A stretch of DNA of 12,633 nucleotides from an uncultured Streptomyces sp. (GTDB lineage: Bacteria; Actinomycetota; Actinomycetes; Streptomycetales; Streptomycetaceae): NCBI GenBank assembly GCA_946480485.1, contig CAMLJW010000113.1, forward strand, positions 1 through 12,633, in the 5' to 3' direction. Position 1 is the first letter of the stretch. Each line of letters starts with the position of its first letter. The notes under the pieces are model-generated. The model was given only the letters and a program-made list of their open reading frames with translations. It was not told where the DNA came from and ran no database searches. Shown here piece by piece: positions 6,294 through 12,582 of this stretch. Position numbers and translations under genes: made by a program.

Positions 6294-7235
6294 GTGCTGG
6301 ACCGCGACGCCTTTCTGCCGGCCCCGTTGTTCCGCTCCGCGGGGCACGACGCCCTGGCCTTCGCGCACTCCGCGTTCCAGGAACTGCTGACGGCCCGCCA
6401 CCTCGCCGGGAATCCACCGGATCTGCCAAAGGACGCATGCCTCACCGAGCAGGTGAGGGCGTTCCGTGCCCGTATCCCCGCCCCGCGCACGGACGACTGC
6501 GTACTTCCCCCGGGTACGTATCTGGTGGGACCGGCCGAGAGGCTCCTGCTGCGGCGTGTCACCCGCCCGGTGCTCTTCGACCGGCACGCTGTGACCGTTG
6601 CCCGCTACCGTCACTTCCTCGAGGCGCTGCGCCCGGACGGCACCTCGCCATGGGACCACCCGCGGCAGCCGCCCCAGATCACCCACACCCCGGGGACGCG
6701 ACAGCTCAGCACCCCCGACCACTACACCGACCCCGCGTACGAGAACCATCCGGCGAAGTGCGTGACCTGGTGGAGCGCCTATGCGTTCGCGGCGTTCGAG
6801 GGCAAGCGGCTTCCCACCTCACTGGAGTGGGAGGCCGCTGCCCGGGGCACCGACGGTCGGCTCTTTCCCTGGGGCGAACACGCCGGGGACGCGCACGTGA
6901 ACTGCGCGGACACCTGGGTCGGTCACCCCGTGGTCACCTACCAGGCGTGGAAGGCGGAGTTCGCCGGGGACGCCCTGCGCCGGGCCCGCGCCATGCCGGT
7001 CGACGAGCACCCGGGCAACGTATCCCCGTACGGCGTCGTCGGGATGGCCGGGAACGTGTGGGAATGGACGTCGACCACCCTCGCTGAGCCCGGCGAGGCC
7101 GTCATCTGCGGCGGGAGTTACGACAACCCGCTACGGGCGGTGCAGACGAGCGCCAAGAGTCTCTACCGCAAGCACGGCGCCAGCAACGCCGTCGGTTTCC
7201 GTTGCGTCAAGGACTTGGAGACTCTCGCGGAATGA
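6294..7235 (+). CDS. C-terminal half: end of NACHT module plus FGE-sulfatase/SUMF1-like domain
   Basis: This is the 3' part of the frameshifted gene, listed because it could be translated alone from GTG 6294 with AGGGA six bases upstream. AFAHSAFQELL (from about 6357) closes the NACHT part. The FGE-like domain runs from LPPGTYLVGP (about 6505) through PVLFDRHAVTVARYRHFLEA, CVTWWSAYAFAAFEGKRLPT, LEWEAAARG, and the hallmark GNVWEW (7050-7067) to VGFRC near the end. True formylglycine-generating enzymes have two active-site cysteines shortly after the GGS(Y/F) motif; here that segment reads GGSYDNPLRAVQTSAKSLY and has none, so oxidase activity is unlikely. The fold is C-type-lectin related and serves elsewhere as a binding domain, so ligand sensing is a reasonable inference. 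The stop overlaps the next gene as ATGA (7232-7235). Confidence 0.7.
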   Translation: MLDRDAFLPAPLFRSAGHDALAFAHSAFQELLTARHLAGNPPDLPKDACLTEQVRAFRARIPAPRTDDCVLPPGTYLVGPAERLLLRRVTRPVLFDRHAVTVARYRHFLEALRPDGTSPWDHPRQPPQITHTPGTRQLSTPDHYTDPAYENHPAKCVTWWSAYAFAAFEGKRLPTSLEWEAAARGTDGRLFPWGEHAGDAHVNCADTWVGHPVVTYQAWKAEFAGDALRRARAMPVDEHPGNVSPYGVVGMAGNVWEWTSTTLAEPGEAVICGGSYDNPLRAVQTSAKSLYRKHGASNAVGFRCVKDLETLAE

Positions 7236-7498
7236 CTCCACTGAGCCCGCACTACGGAGTGATCGTGGACCGCAGGCCCCTCGGGGGAGGGCCGGACGGC
7301 AGGACGGGAACCTACGTCGTCCAGGACGAGGACGACGGCCGCCCCTACGGCTTCGACTACACGGACATCGTCACCGAGGGCTTCCGCACCATCCGCGTCG
7401 GCGAACGGGTCCGCTTCCACCTGCGCGAACCGCCGACCTGGCGTGCCGAGTTCGTGATCCGCCTCGACCAGCCCGATCCCGAGGTGTACTACCGGTGA
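7232..7498 (+). CDS. Small cold-shock/OB-like protein, third gene of the NACHT operon
   Basis: The 88-residue product starts at ATG 7232, inside the ATGA overlap with the FGE-domain gene, which is preferred over in-frame upstream starts within that gene. Its layout can be laid over a cold-shock domain: GVIVDRR as the first strand, GTYVVQDEDDGRPYGFDYTDI in the place of GFGFI-x-DDGG-x-DVFVH-x-SDI, then GFRTIRVGERVRFHL matching the conserved GxRxLxxGxRVxFxV strand. The aromatic RNP1 residues are mostly replaced, so nucleic-acid binding is uncertain. I do not know a named family for it. Tight coupling to the NACHT-FGE gene suggests it is a structural or regulatory partner. The cold-shock reading is by eye and needs a structure prediction. 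Confidence 0.8.
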   Translation: MTPLSPHYGVIVDRRPLGGGPDGRTGTYVVQDEDDGRPYGFDYTDIVTEGFRTIRVGERVRFHLREPPTWRAEFVIRLDQPDPEVYYR

Positions 7499-7558
7499 GC
7501 ACCACCGATTGCGCGACCTCCACCCGCACACGAAACCCGCTACGAACGGAGCAACCCG

Positions 7559-8020
7559 ATGAGCCGCCACATCCAGGTCACCTTCGACGCCCACGACCCG
7601 CGGGCGCTGTCATCCTTCTGGCGCGACGTACTGGGCTACGTCCACCCCGGCCCGCCCGGGGTGGACCTGCCCGAGGACGCCGACCCGCTGGCCGTGTGGG
7701 ACGACTTCCTCGCGCGGGTCGGCGTACCGGAGGAGCAGCGCAACACGAGATCGGCCATCGAGGACCCGGACGGGCACGGCCCACGGCTGTTCTTCCAGCA
7801 GGTTCCGGAGGACAAGGTCGCCAAGAACCGCGTCCACCTCGACGTCCGTGCGGCTCCCGGACTGCAGGGAGAGGAGCGGATGGCGGCTCTGGAAGTCGAG
7901 TGCGACCGGCTCGTCGCGCTCGGAGCGACGCGGGTACGTCGCCACGAGCCCGCTCCCCCGATGAGCGCCGGCTTTATCGTGATGACCGATCCCGAGGGCA
8001 ACGAGTTCTGCCTGGACTGA
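7559..8020 (+). CDS. VOC/glyoxalase-like domain protein
   Basis: The 153-residue product is a single-subunit vicinal-oxygen-chelate protein of the Glyoxalase_6 type. The N-terminal half begins IQVTFDAHDPRALSSFWRDVLGY (residues 5-27), a classic first betaalphabetabetabeta module start; the second module has NRVHLDVRA (90-98) and ends with GFIVMTDPEGNEFCLD (138-153), the usual C-terminal signature with the metal-ligand Glu region. Members act as dioxygenases, lyases or drug-binding resistance proteins, and the sequence does not decide which. ATG 7559 has CGGAG seven bases upstream. It lies 60 bases after the NACHT operon on the same strand and could be co-transcribed, but it is a common stand-alone gene, so a functional link is doubtful. 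Confidence 0.9.
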   Translation: MSRHIQVTFDAHDPRALSSFWRDVLGYVHPGPPGVDLPEDADPLAVWDDFLARVGVPEEQRNTRSAIEDPDGHGPRLFFQQVPEDKVAKNRVHLDVRAAPGLQGEERMAALEVECDRLVALGATRVRRHEPAPPMSAGFIVMTDPEGNEFCLD

Positions 8021-8057
8021 CGCAGGTCATTGCAGAATGCCTAACGAGGCTGCGTCA
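8018..8057. terminator. Hairpin between convergent VOC and ADP-ribosylglycohydrolase genes
   Basis: TGACGCAG (8018-8025, including the VOC stop codon) pairs perfectly with CTGCGTCA (8050-8057) around a 24-nt loop that contains a small inner CATT/AATG pairing. Its position between two convergent stop codons suggests a bidirectional terminator, though the loop is long. Confidence 0.4.
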
Positions 8058-8575
8058 ACCGCAGCGTCCGCTCGGCCAGTTCACTGATCCGCACTCCGTC
8101 GAAGCCGAACACAGCACTGCGCACCGTGTTCTCCAGCGGGTCCTTCCACTGCGGCGGGATCGCGGCGCCCCCGCCCAGCACGCCCGCGACGGAGCCCGCG
8201 GTCGCGCCGTTCGAGTCGGTGTCGAGGCCGCCGCGCACGGTCAGGGCGATGGTTCGGGTGAAGTCCCCGTCGCCGTACAGCAGTCCGGCCGTCAGGACCG
8301 CGGCGTTCGGGACGACGTGGATCCAGCCGAGCGCGGCCGTCTCCTTGGCGACGGTGGTGAGCGTCTCCTGCCAGGTCAGCCGGGACTGGTGGAGCGACTG
8401 CACCCGGCGTACGGTGCGCGCGAAGCGGCTGCTTGCCGGGATCACCGTCAGCGCGCTGTCCAGGGCATCCCGCACGGTCGGCGCGGTGAACGCGGCGGCC
8501 ACCAGCGCCGCCGCCCACATCGCCCCGTACACGCTAAAACCCCGTTCTTGATGTTCCCCTGGTGGGGGTCAGGAA
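8041..8575 (-). pseudogene. ADP-ribosylglycohydrolase, 5'-truncated and frameshifted
   Basis: The 163-residue frame 8532-8041 is the C-terminal half of a DraG/ARH-type ADP-ribosylglycohydrolase. It starts VYGAMWAAALVAAAF, and contains LTVRGGLDTDSNGATAGSVAG, where D-T-D are the magnesium-binding acids, then FGFDGVRISELAERTLRL. Upstream, a different frame gives HQGNIKNGV, which in family members sits directly before YGAMW; an extra eight bases (GTTTTAGC or equivalent, about 8532-8540) appear to separate the two. Everything further N-terminal, including the first metal-binding region, is gone and an IS110 remnant lies there instead. The protein would normally remove ADP-ribose from modified targets; this copy should be inactive. 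Confidence 0.75.
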
Positions 8576-8587
8576 GTGACCCAGGGG
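8556..8587. repeat. Bulged hairpin at the ARH / IS110 junction
   Basis: GGGTCA (8566-8571) pairs with TGACCC (8577-8582) around a 5-nt loop, and the stem continues as CCCCT (8556-8560) with AGGGG (8583-8587) across a one-sided 5-nt bulge. It lies about 27 bases past the IS110 transposase stop. It could be an IS terminal structure, a terminator, or just part of the old hydrolase gene. Confidence 0.4.
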
Positions 8588-8613
8588 GACCGATGACACC
8601 CCCTGTGTCAGCC

Positions 8614-9135
8614 TCACACTGCTTGAGCCAGGTTGGGTTGGGCCGAGAAGCCTCTCGCCGCATCGTGCCGTGCGGGGTCGTAGGGCTCGTGGTTGAGCCA
8701 GCAGCGGTAGATCACGCGGATCCATGCGCGGGCCAGGACCCGGGTGGCGTGCGGGTGGTCCATGCCGCGGGCTCCGGCTCGCTGGTAGACGTCTGCTGCC
8801 CAGGGGCTCTCGTGGCGGCTGTTGTCCGCGAAGTTCGTGACGGCCTGACGGAGGCGCTGTTGCAGGCCCAACTGTAGGAGGCTACGCGCATGCGGCCGGA
8901 CGCCTTGGTGACCTGGGCGACGCCCGCGAACGCGGCAACGGCAAACGGGCACCAGGGCCATGACGGCGTCCCGGCCGGCCTCGGTGTGGTGTTCGGCCGT
9001 GACGCCGGGCGGTGCCGCGCGCAGGCGCCTGACCAGCTCTTCGGCGGTGCGTCGGCCCGAGTAGCCGGGGTCCGGTCGCTGGCGAGCGAGAAGCCGGGCC
9101 TTCGGCATGTGCTGGATGGACTGGCCCCTGTCGGT
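8614..9135 (-). pseudogene. IS110-family transposase remnant
   Basis: Minus-strand fragments in two frames match the IS110 transposase group common in Streptomyces. The first reads GRRTAEELVRRLRAAPPG and continues to AVMALV. After an internal deletion, a second frame reads PFAVAAFAGVAQVTKASGRM and VASYSWACN. A one-base loss near 8862 returns to the first frame with RLRQAVTNFADNSRHESPWA, then HPHATRVLARAWIRVIYRCW and YDPARH, ending at TGA 8616-8614. The RuvC-like N-terminal half with the catalytic acids is missing, so the element cannot move by itself. IS110 elements normally carry a bridge RNA in a non-coding end; with the 5' end lost I see no support for one here. The remnant abuts the truncated ADP-ribosylglycohydrolase. 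Confidence 0.8.
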
Positions 9136-9170
9136 CTGGTGCTGGAACACCGGCCTGGTGGGGGCCGCTT

Positions 9171-9380
9171 CTAGGCGGCGATCGGCTTCGGCTGGGTCTG
9201 CTTGCGCGGGAGCAGGGCTTGTAGACGGTCCCGCTGCTTGGGGGTGAGTGGGGGAGCCTGGTCGGCCAGTTTCTGGGCGTAGCGCCGAATGTCGACGATC
9301 TCCGCAGCGGTCAACGCCATCAGTGAGCGTGGCTGCGGGGCCAGCCATGCATGGGCCGGTGGTGCCGAGAGTGTTGCCAT
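9171..9380 (-). CDS. Small hypothetical helical protein
   Basis: A 69-residue frame from ATG 9380 to TAG 9173-9171 contains ALTAAEIVDIRRYAQKLADQ followed by APPLTPKQRDRLQALLPRK. The alternation of charged and hydrophobic residues predicts two helices joined by a PPLT turn. From residue 21 onward codon bias is strongly GC3, while the first 20 residues look less coding, so the true start may be the internal ATG at 9320; neither has a good ribosome binding site. Similar short proteins with a PPLTP-x-QRxRL motif are, from memory, frequent near actinomycete integrative elements and plasmid genes, which fits this mobile-element-rich stretch. Function unknown. Confidence 0.55.
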   Translation of the reverse strand: MATLSAPPAHAWLAPQPRSLMALTAAEIVDIRRYAQKLADQAPPLTPKQRDRLQALLPRKQTQPKPIAA

Positions 9381-9451
9381 GCTTCCACGATTCCATCACG
9401 GGAAGTCCCCGATGTACATTTCTTCCCGAATGCTTCCGACGTAGTTTTCCA

Positions 9452-9474
9452 TACACTTTGTGTGAATATGTGTA
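9452..9474. promoter_or_regulatory. AT-rich dyad-symmetric site
   Basis: In an unusually AT-rich patch, TACAC (9452-9456) and GTGTA (9470-9474) form one dyad and ACAC-TTT-GTGT (9453-9463) a smaller nested one. It precedes an 18-codon minus-strand ORF (9452-9396) and the small gene at 9171-9380. It may be an operator or promoter region; no assignment is possible. Confidence 0.3.
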
Positions 9475-9478
9475 ATGC

Positions 9479-9634
9479 TCACCTGGAGCAGGGGACCTGT
9501 ACCCGAGTGGTGGTCCCGACCACGGTCGGCCGGTGCAGGTCGGCGCGCTGTGAGGCGACCATCCGGCCGATTCCCAGTCCCCGCATCACCGCGCCCTCCT
9601 GCACCGGAGGCAGGTCGCTGCGGATGTCGCTCAT
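9479..9634 (-). CDS. Small hypothetical ORF or gene fragment
   Basis: From ATG 9634 to TGA 9481-9479 a 51-residue product starts MSDIRSDLPPVQEGAVMRG and ends VQVPCSR. Nearly 90 percent of third codon positions are G or C, which suggests it is or was coding. The frame stays open a little upstream but without a ribosome binding site at any start, and it abuts the Tn3 transposase remnant, so it may be the 3' part of a gene cut by that element. No family recognised. Confidence 0.35.
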   Translation of the reverse strand: MSDIRSDLPPVQEGAVMRGLGIGRMVASQRADLHRPTVVGTTTRVQVPCSR

Positions 9635-9644
9635 GAAGACCCGG

Positions 9645-9800
9645 CTCTGCTGCTGAGGTTTTTCGAGGTGAAGGCCCGGTTCCCCGGAGTCGGCCAAGGA
9701 GGTCCCGGCCGCCGCGGTGGAGTACGTGGCCCAGCAGGTGAAGGTCGCCGCGGCCGCGTGGGCGGACTACGGCTGGCAGGGCAAGGCGATCCAGCAGCGC
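9645..9800 (+). pseudogene. Tn3-family transposase N-terminal remnant (DUF4158)
   Basis: Three short plus-strand frames join into the start of a Tn3-type transposase: LLLRF, then FEVKARFP, then ESAKEVPAAAVEYVAQQVKV followed by AAWADYGWQGKAI. In DUF4158 the corresponding consensus is L-x-FF-E-x-x-x-RFP, E-V-P-x-x-x-V-x-YVA-x-QV, and YDW-x-GR-x-x-x-x-HR. Two one-base indels (near 9660 and 9676) and a break after AIQQ, where the HRAQIR helix should follow, show that it is inactive. The remaining roughly 900 residues and any resolvase are absent. Confidence 0.65.
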
Positions 9801-9943
9801 CCGCACCACGGTGCCTCTCCCAGGCCAGTGGCTCTTGTTCACGCGGCTGTGGTCTTTTCGATCACCTGTGGCCCGCTAGGCGTACGACGACCGGCTGTGT
9901 CTGATGGTCAATTTCAAGCCACGGCCAGGCGTCCACGAGTCGC

Positions 9944-11404
9944 TCACCGCCTGTTGCGGTCCCGGTTGGAGAGGCGTAGCAGCAGCGCCGCGATCTCGGT
10001 TGCGGCATAGCTCTCGCGGGGTGGGATCTGGGAGTCTCCGGGACACAGGACTACTGGCCCGTCGTCGGGGTGAACGGGTAGCCGGCCGTGGCTGCCGCGG
10101 ACATGGCGGGCGTCCAGAGAGATCAGGGAGAAGGCGTGGCGCAGTCCGAGACGCTTACGGATGAGCCCGGCTGCCGCCCGGATTCTTACGAGCGGGTCGT
10201 CAGGGTCGAGGAAGAGTTCGACCGGGTCGTAGCCGGGCTTGCGGTGGATGTCGACGCCGCGGGCGAAGTCGGGGGCGCGGGCGTCGTCGAGCCAGTAGTA
10301 GTAGGTGAACCAGGCTTCGGGTGCAGCGATCACGACGAGTTCGCCGGAGCGCGGGTGGTCGATGCCGAGTTTGGCCTGGCTGGCCGGGTCGATGACCTGG
10401 TCGACGCCGGGCAGTGCGGTGATCAGGTCCCGGACCCGGGGCACGTCGGCCGGCTCGCGTACGTAGATGTGCGCGGCCTGGTGGTCGGCGACGGCGAACG
10501 CGCGGGAGGTCCACGGATCGAGGTACTCCATGCCCGCCTGGGTATGGACGGACAGCAGCCCGGCGGAGCGCAACGCCCGGTTGAGATGGACGGGCTGGTT
10601 GGCGGGCGTGATGCCGTATTCGGAGAGGGCTAGGACGGTGACGCCCTGGTCGCGGGCCTGTTGCAGCAGCGGGGCGAGGACCTGGTCGAGGTCGGCGGCG
10701 GCGTTGACCGCTTGGGGGGAGTGGGGGCCGTGCCGCTGGAGGTCGTAGTCCAGGTGCGGCAGGTAGGCGAGGGTCAGGTCGGGGCGCGCGGTGTGGAGGA
10801 TGTGGGCGGTGGCACGGGCGATCCAGCGTGAGGAGGCGAGGCCGGCGCCAGGCCCCCAGTAGTCGAACAGGGGGAATGGTCCGATGCGGCTGGTCAGCTC
10901 GTCGTGCAGAGCGGGCGGGGTGGTGTAGCAGTCGGGGCTCTTGTGTCCGTCGGCGTGGTAGACGGGGCGTGGGGTCACGGTGATGTCGGTGCCGGCGCCC
11001 ATCGCGTACCACCAGCAGATGTTGGCGACACGGTAGCCGGGGAAGCGCCGTCGTGCCGTCTCCCATACCTTCTCGCCCGCGACCAGGGCGTTGTGCTGGC
11101 GCCAGAACTGCACCTCGCCGACGTCGCGGAAGTACCAGCCGTTGCCGACGATGCCGTGTTCGCGTGGGGCCAGGCCGGTCAGGATGCTGGCCTGGACGGT
11201 GCAGGTGACCGCGGGGAAGACCGGTTCGAGGCGGGCCAGGTGACCGGGGCCGTCCCCGTGGTCGTCGGTGAGGGTACGCAGGTGTGGCATGTGGGTGAGG
11301 AGCGGGGGTGTGAGCGCGGCGATGTTGAGGACGAGTAGCGGCCGGGGCCGGTCTTCGTCGTCGCAGGCCCGCACGGTGGCTGCCGGGAGGGTCTGTGTGG
11401 TCAC
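9944..11404 (-). CDS. eboF: EboF-like alkaline phosphatase / nucleotide pyrophosphatase family protein
   Basis: The 486-residue product starts at GTG 11404, which overlaps the TGA of the upstream eboE gene in GTGA and has AAGGAAGAG as ribosome binding site. It belongs to the type I phosphodiesterase/NPP branch of the alkaline phosphatase superfamily. Residues 61-77 (PVFPAVTCTVQASILTG) hold the nucleophile threonine T67; HGIVGNGWYFRD (83-94), WWYAM (131-135), VTPRPVYHADG (143-153), YLPHLDYDLQRHGP and LSEYGIT follow, the last being the metal-ligand region. The N-terminal LNIAALTP has no obvious metal Asp, as seems usual in the Ebo branch. No signal peptide is evident. Ebo clusters export or process metabolites (scytonemin monomer in cyanobacteria); the substrate here is unknown. 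It is the last gene of the cluster. Confidence 0.85.
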   Translation of the reverse strand: MTTQTLPAATVRACDDEDRPRPLLVLNIAALTPPLLTHMPHLRTLTDDHGDGPGHLARLEPVFPAVTCTVQASILTGLAPREHGIVGNGWYFRDVGEVQFWRQHNALVAGEKVWETARRRFPGYRVANICWWYAMGAGTDITVTPRPVYHADGHKSPDCYTTPPALHDELTSRIGPFPLFDYWGPGAGLASSRWIARATAHILHTARPDLTLAYLPHLDYDLQRHGPHSPQAVNAAADLDQVLAPLLQQARDQGVTVLALSEYGITPANQPVHLNRALRSAGLLSVHTQAGMEYLDPWTSRAFAVADHQAAHIYVREPADVPRVRDLITALPGVDQVIDPASQAKLGIDHPRSGELVVIAAPEAWFTYYYWLDDARAPDFARGVDIHRKPGYDPVELFLDPDDPLVRIRAAAGLIRKRLGLRHAFSLISLDARHVRGSHGRLPVHPDDGPVVLCPGDSQIPPRESYAATEIAALLLRLSNRDRNRR

Positions 11405-12582
11405 TGGGTCTCTTCCTTGAGCCCGAAGGAGCACAGCAGGTCACGTGTCCAGGAGAGTTCGGCGGTGATTCCGTCCACGAGCGCGGAGGGGCCCGCAGGG
11501 CGGTCGGCGGCCGGCAGTGCGGTCCACGTGTAGGTTTCCACTTCGAGGTGGTCCGTGAGCGGCTGGGGTCCTGCGACGAGTGCCTCGGCGGTTTCGGCCA
11601 GGAGGTGCCGGGTCGAGGTCAGCGGCGGGGAGGGATCCGCGTGCACGGGGATGTGGAAGTGAACGCGCCACGGACCGTTCACGCCGGTCTTGTCGGCGGG
11701 CTGGGCCAGGGCGGTGTCCAGGTCGTCCCAGCGGGTGAGTTTTCCCGGGGCGGCCATGCGGGTCTGGTGCAGGAACCGTGGTTCGGTGAACTGGGTGAGT
11801 TGCTCGCGCACCCGTGTGGCGGACGGGTTGTCGGCCTGGAGTGCGCAGGACAGCTGGGCCTTGACCACCGGGAGCCGTGCCCTTGCCAGGCGGGTGAGGG
11901 CGGTTGCGGGTTCTTCGAAGTCGACGGCGAGATGGCAGGTGTCGAGGCAGACTCCGATGTACCGGGGATCGACCTGGCCGCCCAGGGTCGCGCACGCGTC
12001 GGCGACGGTGCCGACCGCGCAGCCGGGTTCGGGTTCGAGCCCTACCCGGATTTCTCGGCCCGACTGCGCGTGCAGGCCGGTCAGTTGTCCGGCGAGTGAC
12101 TCCAGATGCCGTAGCGCGGTGTCGCGCCGCGCGGTGTTCCAGGGTGCGCGCCATGCCAGGGGGAGCGTGGACAGGGAGCCGTGTGCCGCGTCGTCGGGGA
12201 GCAGGTGGGCGAGGATGCGGGCGAGGTCGACGGTGTGGGCGAGACGCTCGGGCTGTGTCCAGTCGGGCGTGTAGACGGCGCGTTTGACGACCTGTTCGTG
12301 GAAGCCGCGGTAGGGAAAACCGTTCAGCGTGACGACTTCCAGTCCCCGCGTGGTCAGTTCGGCCCGCAGGCGGGCGGTGGCGCGGGGGTCGGCGGCGAGA
12401 GCCTGCGCCGCGTCGCGGGCCAGCCAGAGGCCAAGGCCCAGCCGGTCGGCGCGAAGTCGTTCGCGGACGGGTTCGGCGTAGTCGGCGAGCTGGCGCAGGA
12501 CACCGTCGAGGTCTTCCGCGGGGTGCACGTTGGTGCAGTAGGCGAGGTGGATGAGGGTGCCGTCGGGGTGGCGCAGGCGCAC
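11401..12582 (-). CDS. eboE: Metabolite traffic protein EboE (TIM-barrel, xylose-isomerase-like)
   Basis: The 393-residue product starts at GTG 12582 with a strong GGAGG site six bases upstream. EboE signatures are seen as LAYCTNVHPAEDLDGVL (13-29), LGLGLWLARDAAQAL (48-62), VVTLNGFPYRGFHEQVVK (83-100) with VYTPDW after it, GSLSTLP (135-141), VGLEPEPGCAVG (180-191) and IGVCLDTCHLAVDFEEP (209-225). The last two blocks hold Glu, Asp and His residues placed like the metal ligands of AP-endonuclease-2/xylose-isomerase barrels. The length is normal for the family. EboE works with EboA-D and EboF in moving or maturing prenylated or cyclitol-like metabolites; its exact reaction is not established. 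GTGA coupling to eboF downstream and the typical gene order imply that eboD/eboC lie to the right of the window. Confidence 0.9.
   Translation of the reverse strand: MRLRHPDGTLIHLAYCTNVHPAEDLDGVLRQLADYAEPVRERLRADRLGLGLWLARDAAQALAADPRATARLRAELTTRGLEVVTLNGFPYRGFHEQVVKRAVYTPDWTQPERLAHTVDLARILAHLLPDDAAHGSLSTLPLAWRAPWNTARRDTALRHLESLAGQLTGLHAQSGREIRVGLEPEPGCAVGTVADACATLGGQVDPRYIGVCLDTCHLAVDFEEPATALTRLARARLPVVKAQLSCALQADNPSATRVREQLTQFTEPRFLHQTRMAAPGKLTRWDDLDTALAQPADKTGVNGPWRVHFHIPVHADPSPPLTSTRHLLAETAEALVAGPQPLTDHLEVETYTWTALPAADRPAGPSALVDGITAELSWTRDLLCSFGLKEETQ

Larger units (their letters stand above)
4636..7235 (+). pseudogene. DUF4145(HEPN)-NACHT NTPase fused to FGE-like domain, with frameshift
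   Basis: One gene is split by an apparent single-base deletion near 6091-6121; joined, it would encode about 866 residues. Residues 35-130 resemble the DUF4145 HEPN-like domain, with RNRSAH (103-108) as the R-x4-H motif of HEPN ribonucleases. Residues 150-270 are an alpha/beta segment I cannot name. Residues 314-440 are a NACHT/STAND P-loop domain: Walker A GRSGSGKST (320-328), Walker B ALCVLDAVDEGVDE (392-405), sensor-like VVMSSR (428-433). After the frameshift, AFAHSAFQELLTARHL is the FxHxxFQE motif usual at the end of NACHT modules, then comes the FGE-like domain. Known NACHT proteins are ligand-triggered switches, several in antiphage defence. If the frameshift is real the 0-frame product ends at 6198. 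It could also be a sequencing error; a programmed -1 shift is less likely since I see no canonical slippery heptamer. Confidence 0.8.

Noticed and set aside
5693..6749. Long minus-strand frames opposite the NACHT-FGE gene
   Set aside because: Arg/Ser-rich translation with no motifs; they are GC-bias shadows of a plus-strand gene with clear domains.
7495..8877. A 460-codon plus-strand frame across the VOC gene and beyond
   Set aside because: It is Arg/Gly/Pro-rich, runs out of frame through the VOC gene and antisense to the hydrolase and IS110 remnants; no domain seen.
11404..11434. Start of the eboF-like gene at 11434
   Set aside because: GTG 11404 gives GTGA coupling with eboE, a ribosome binding site and the expected N-terminus.
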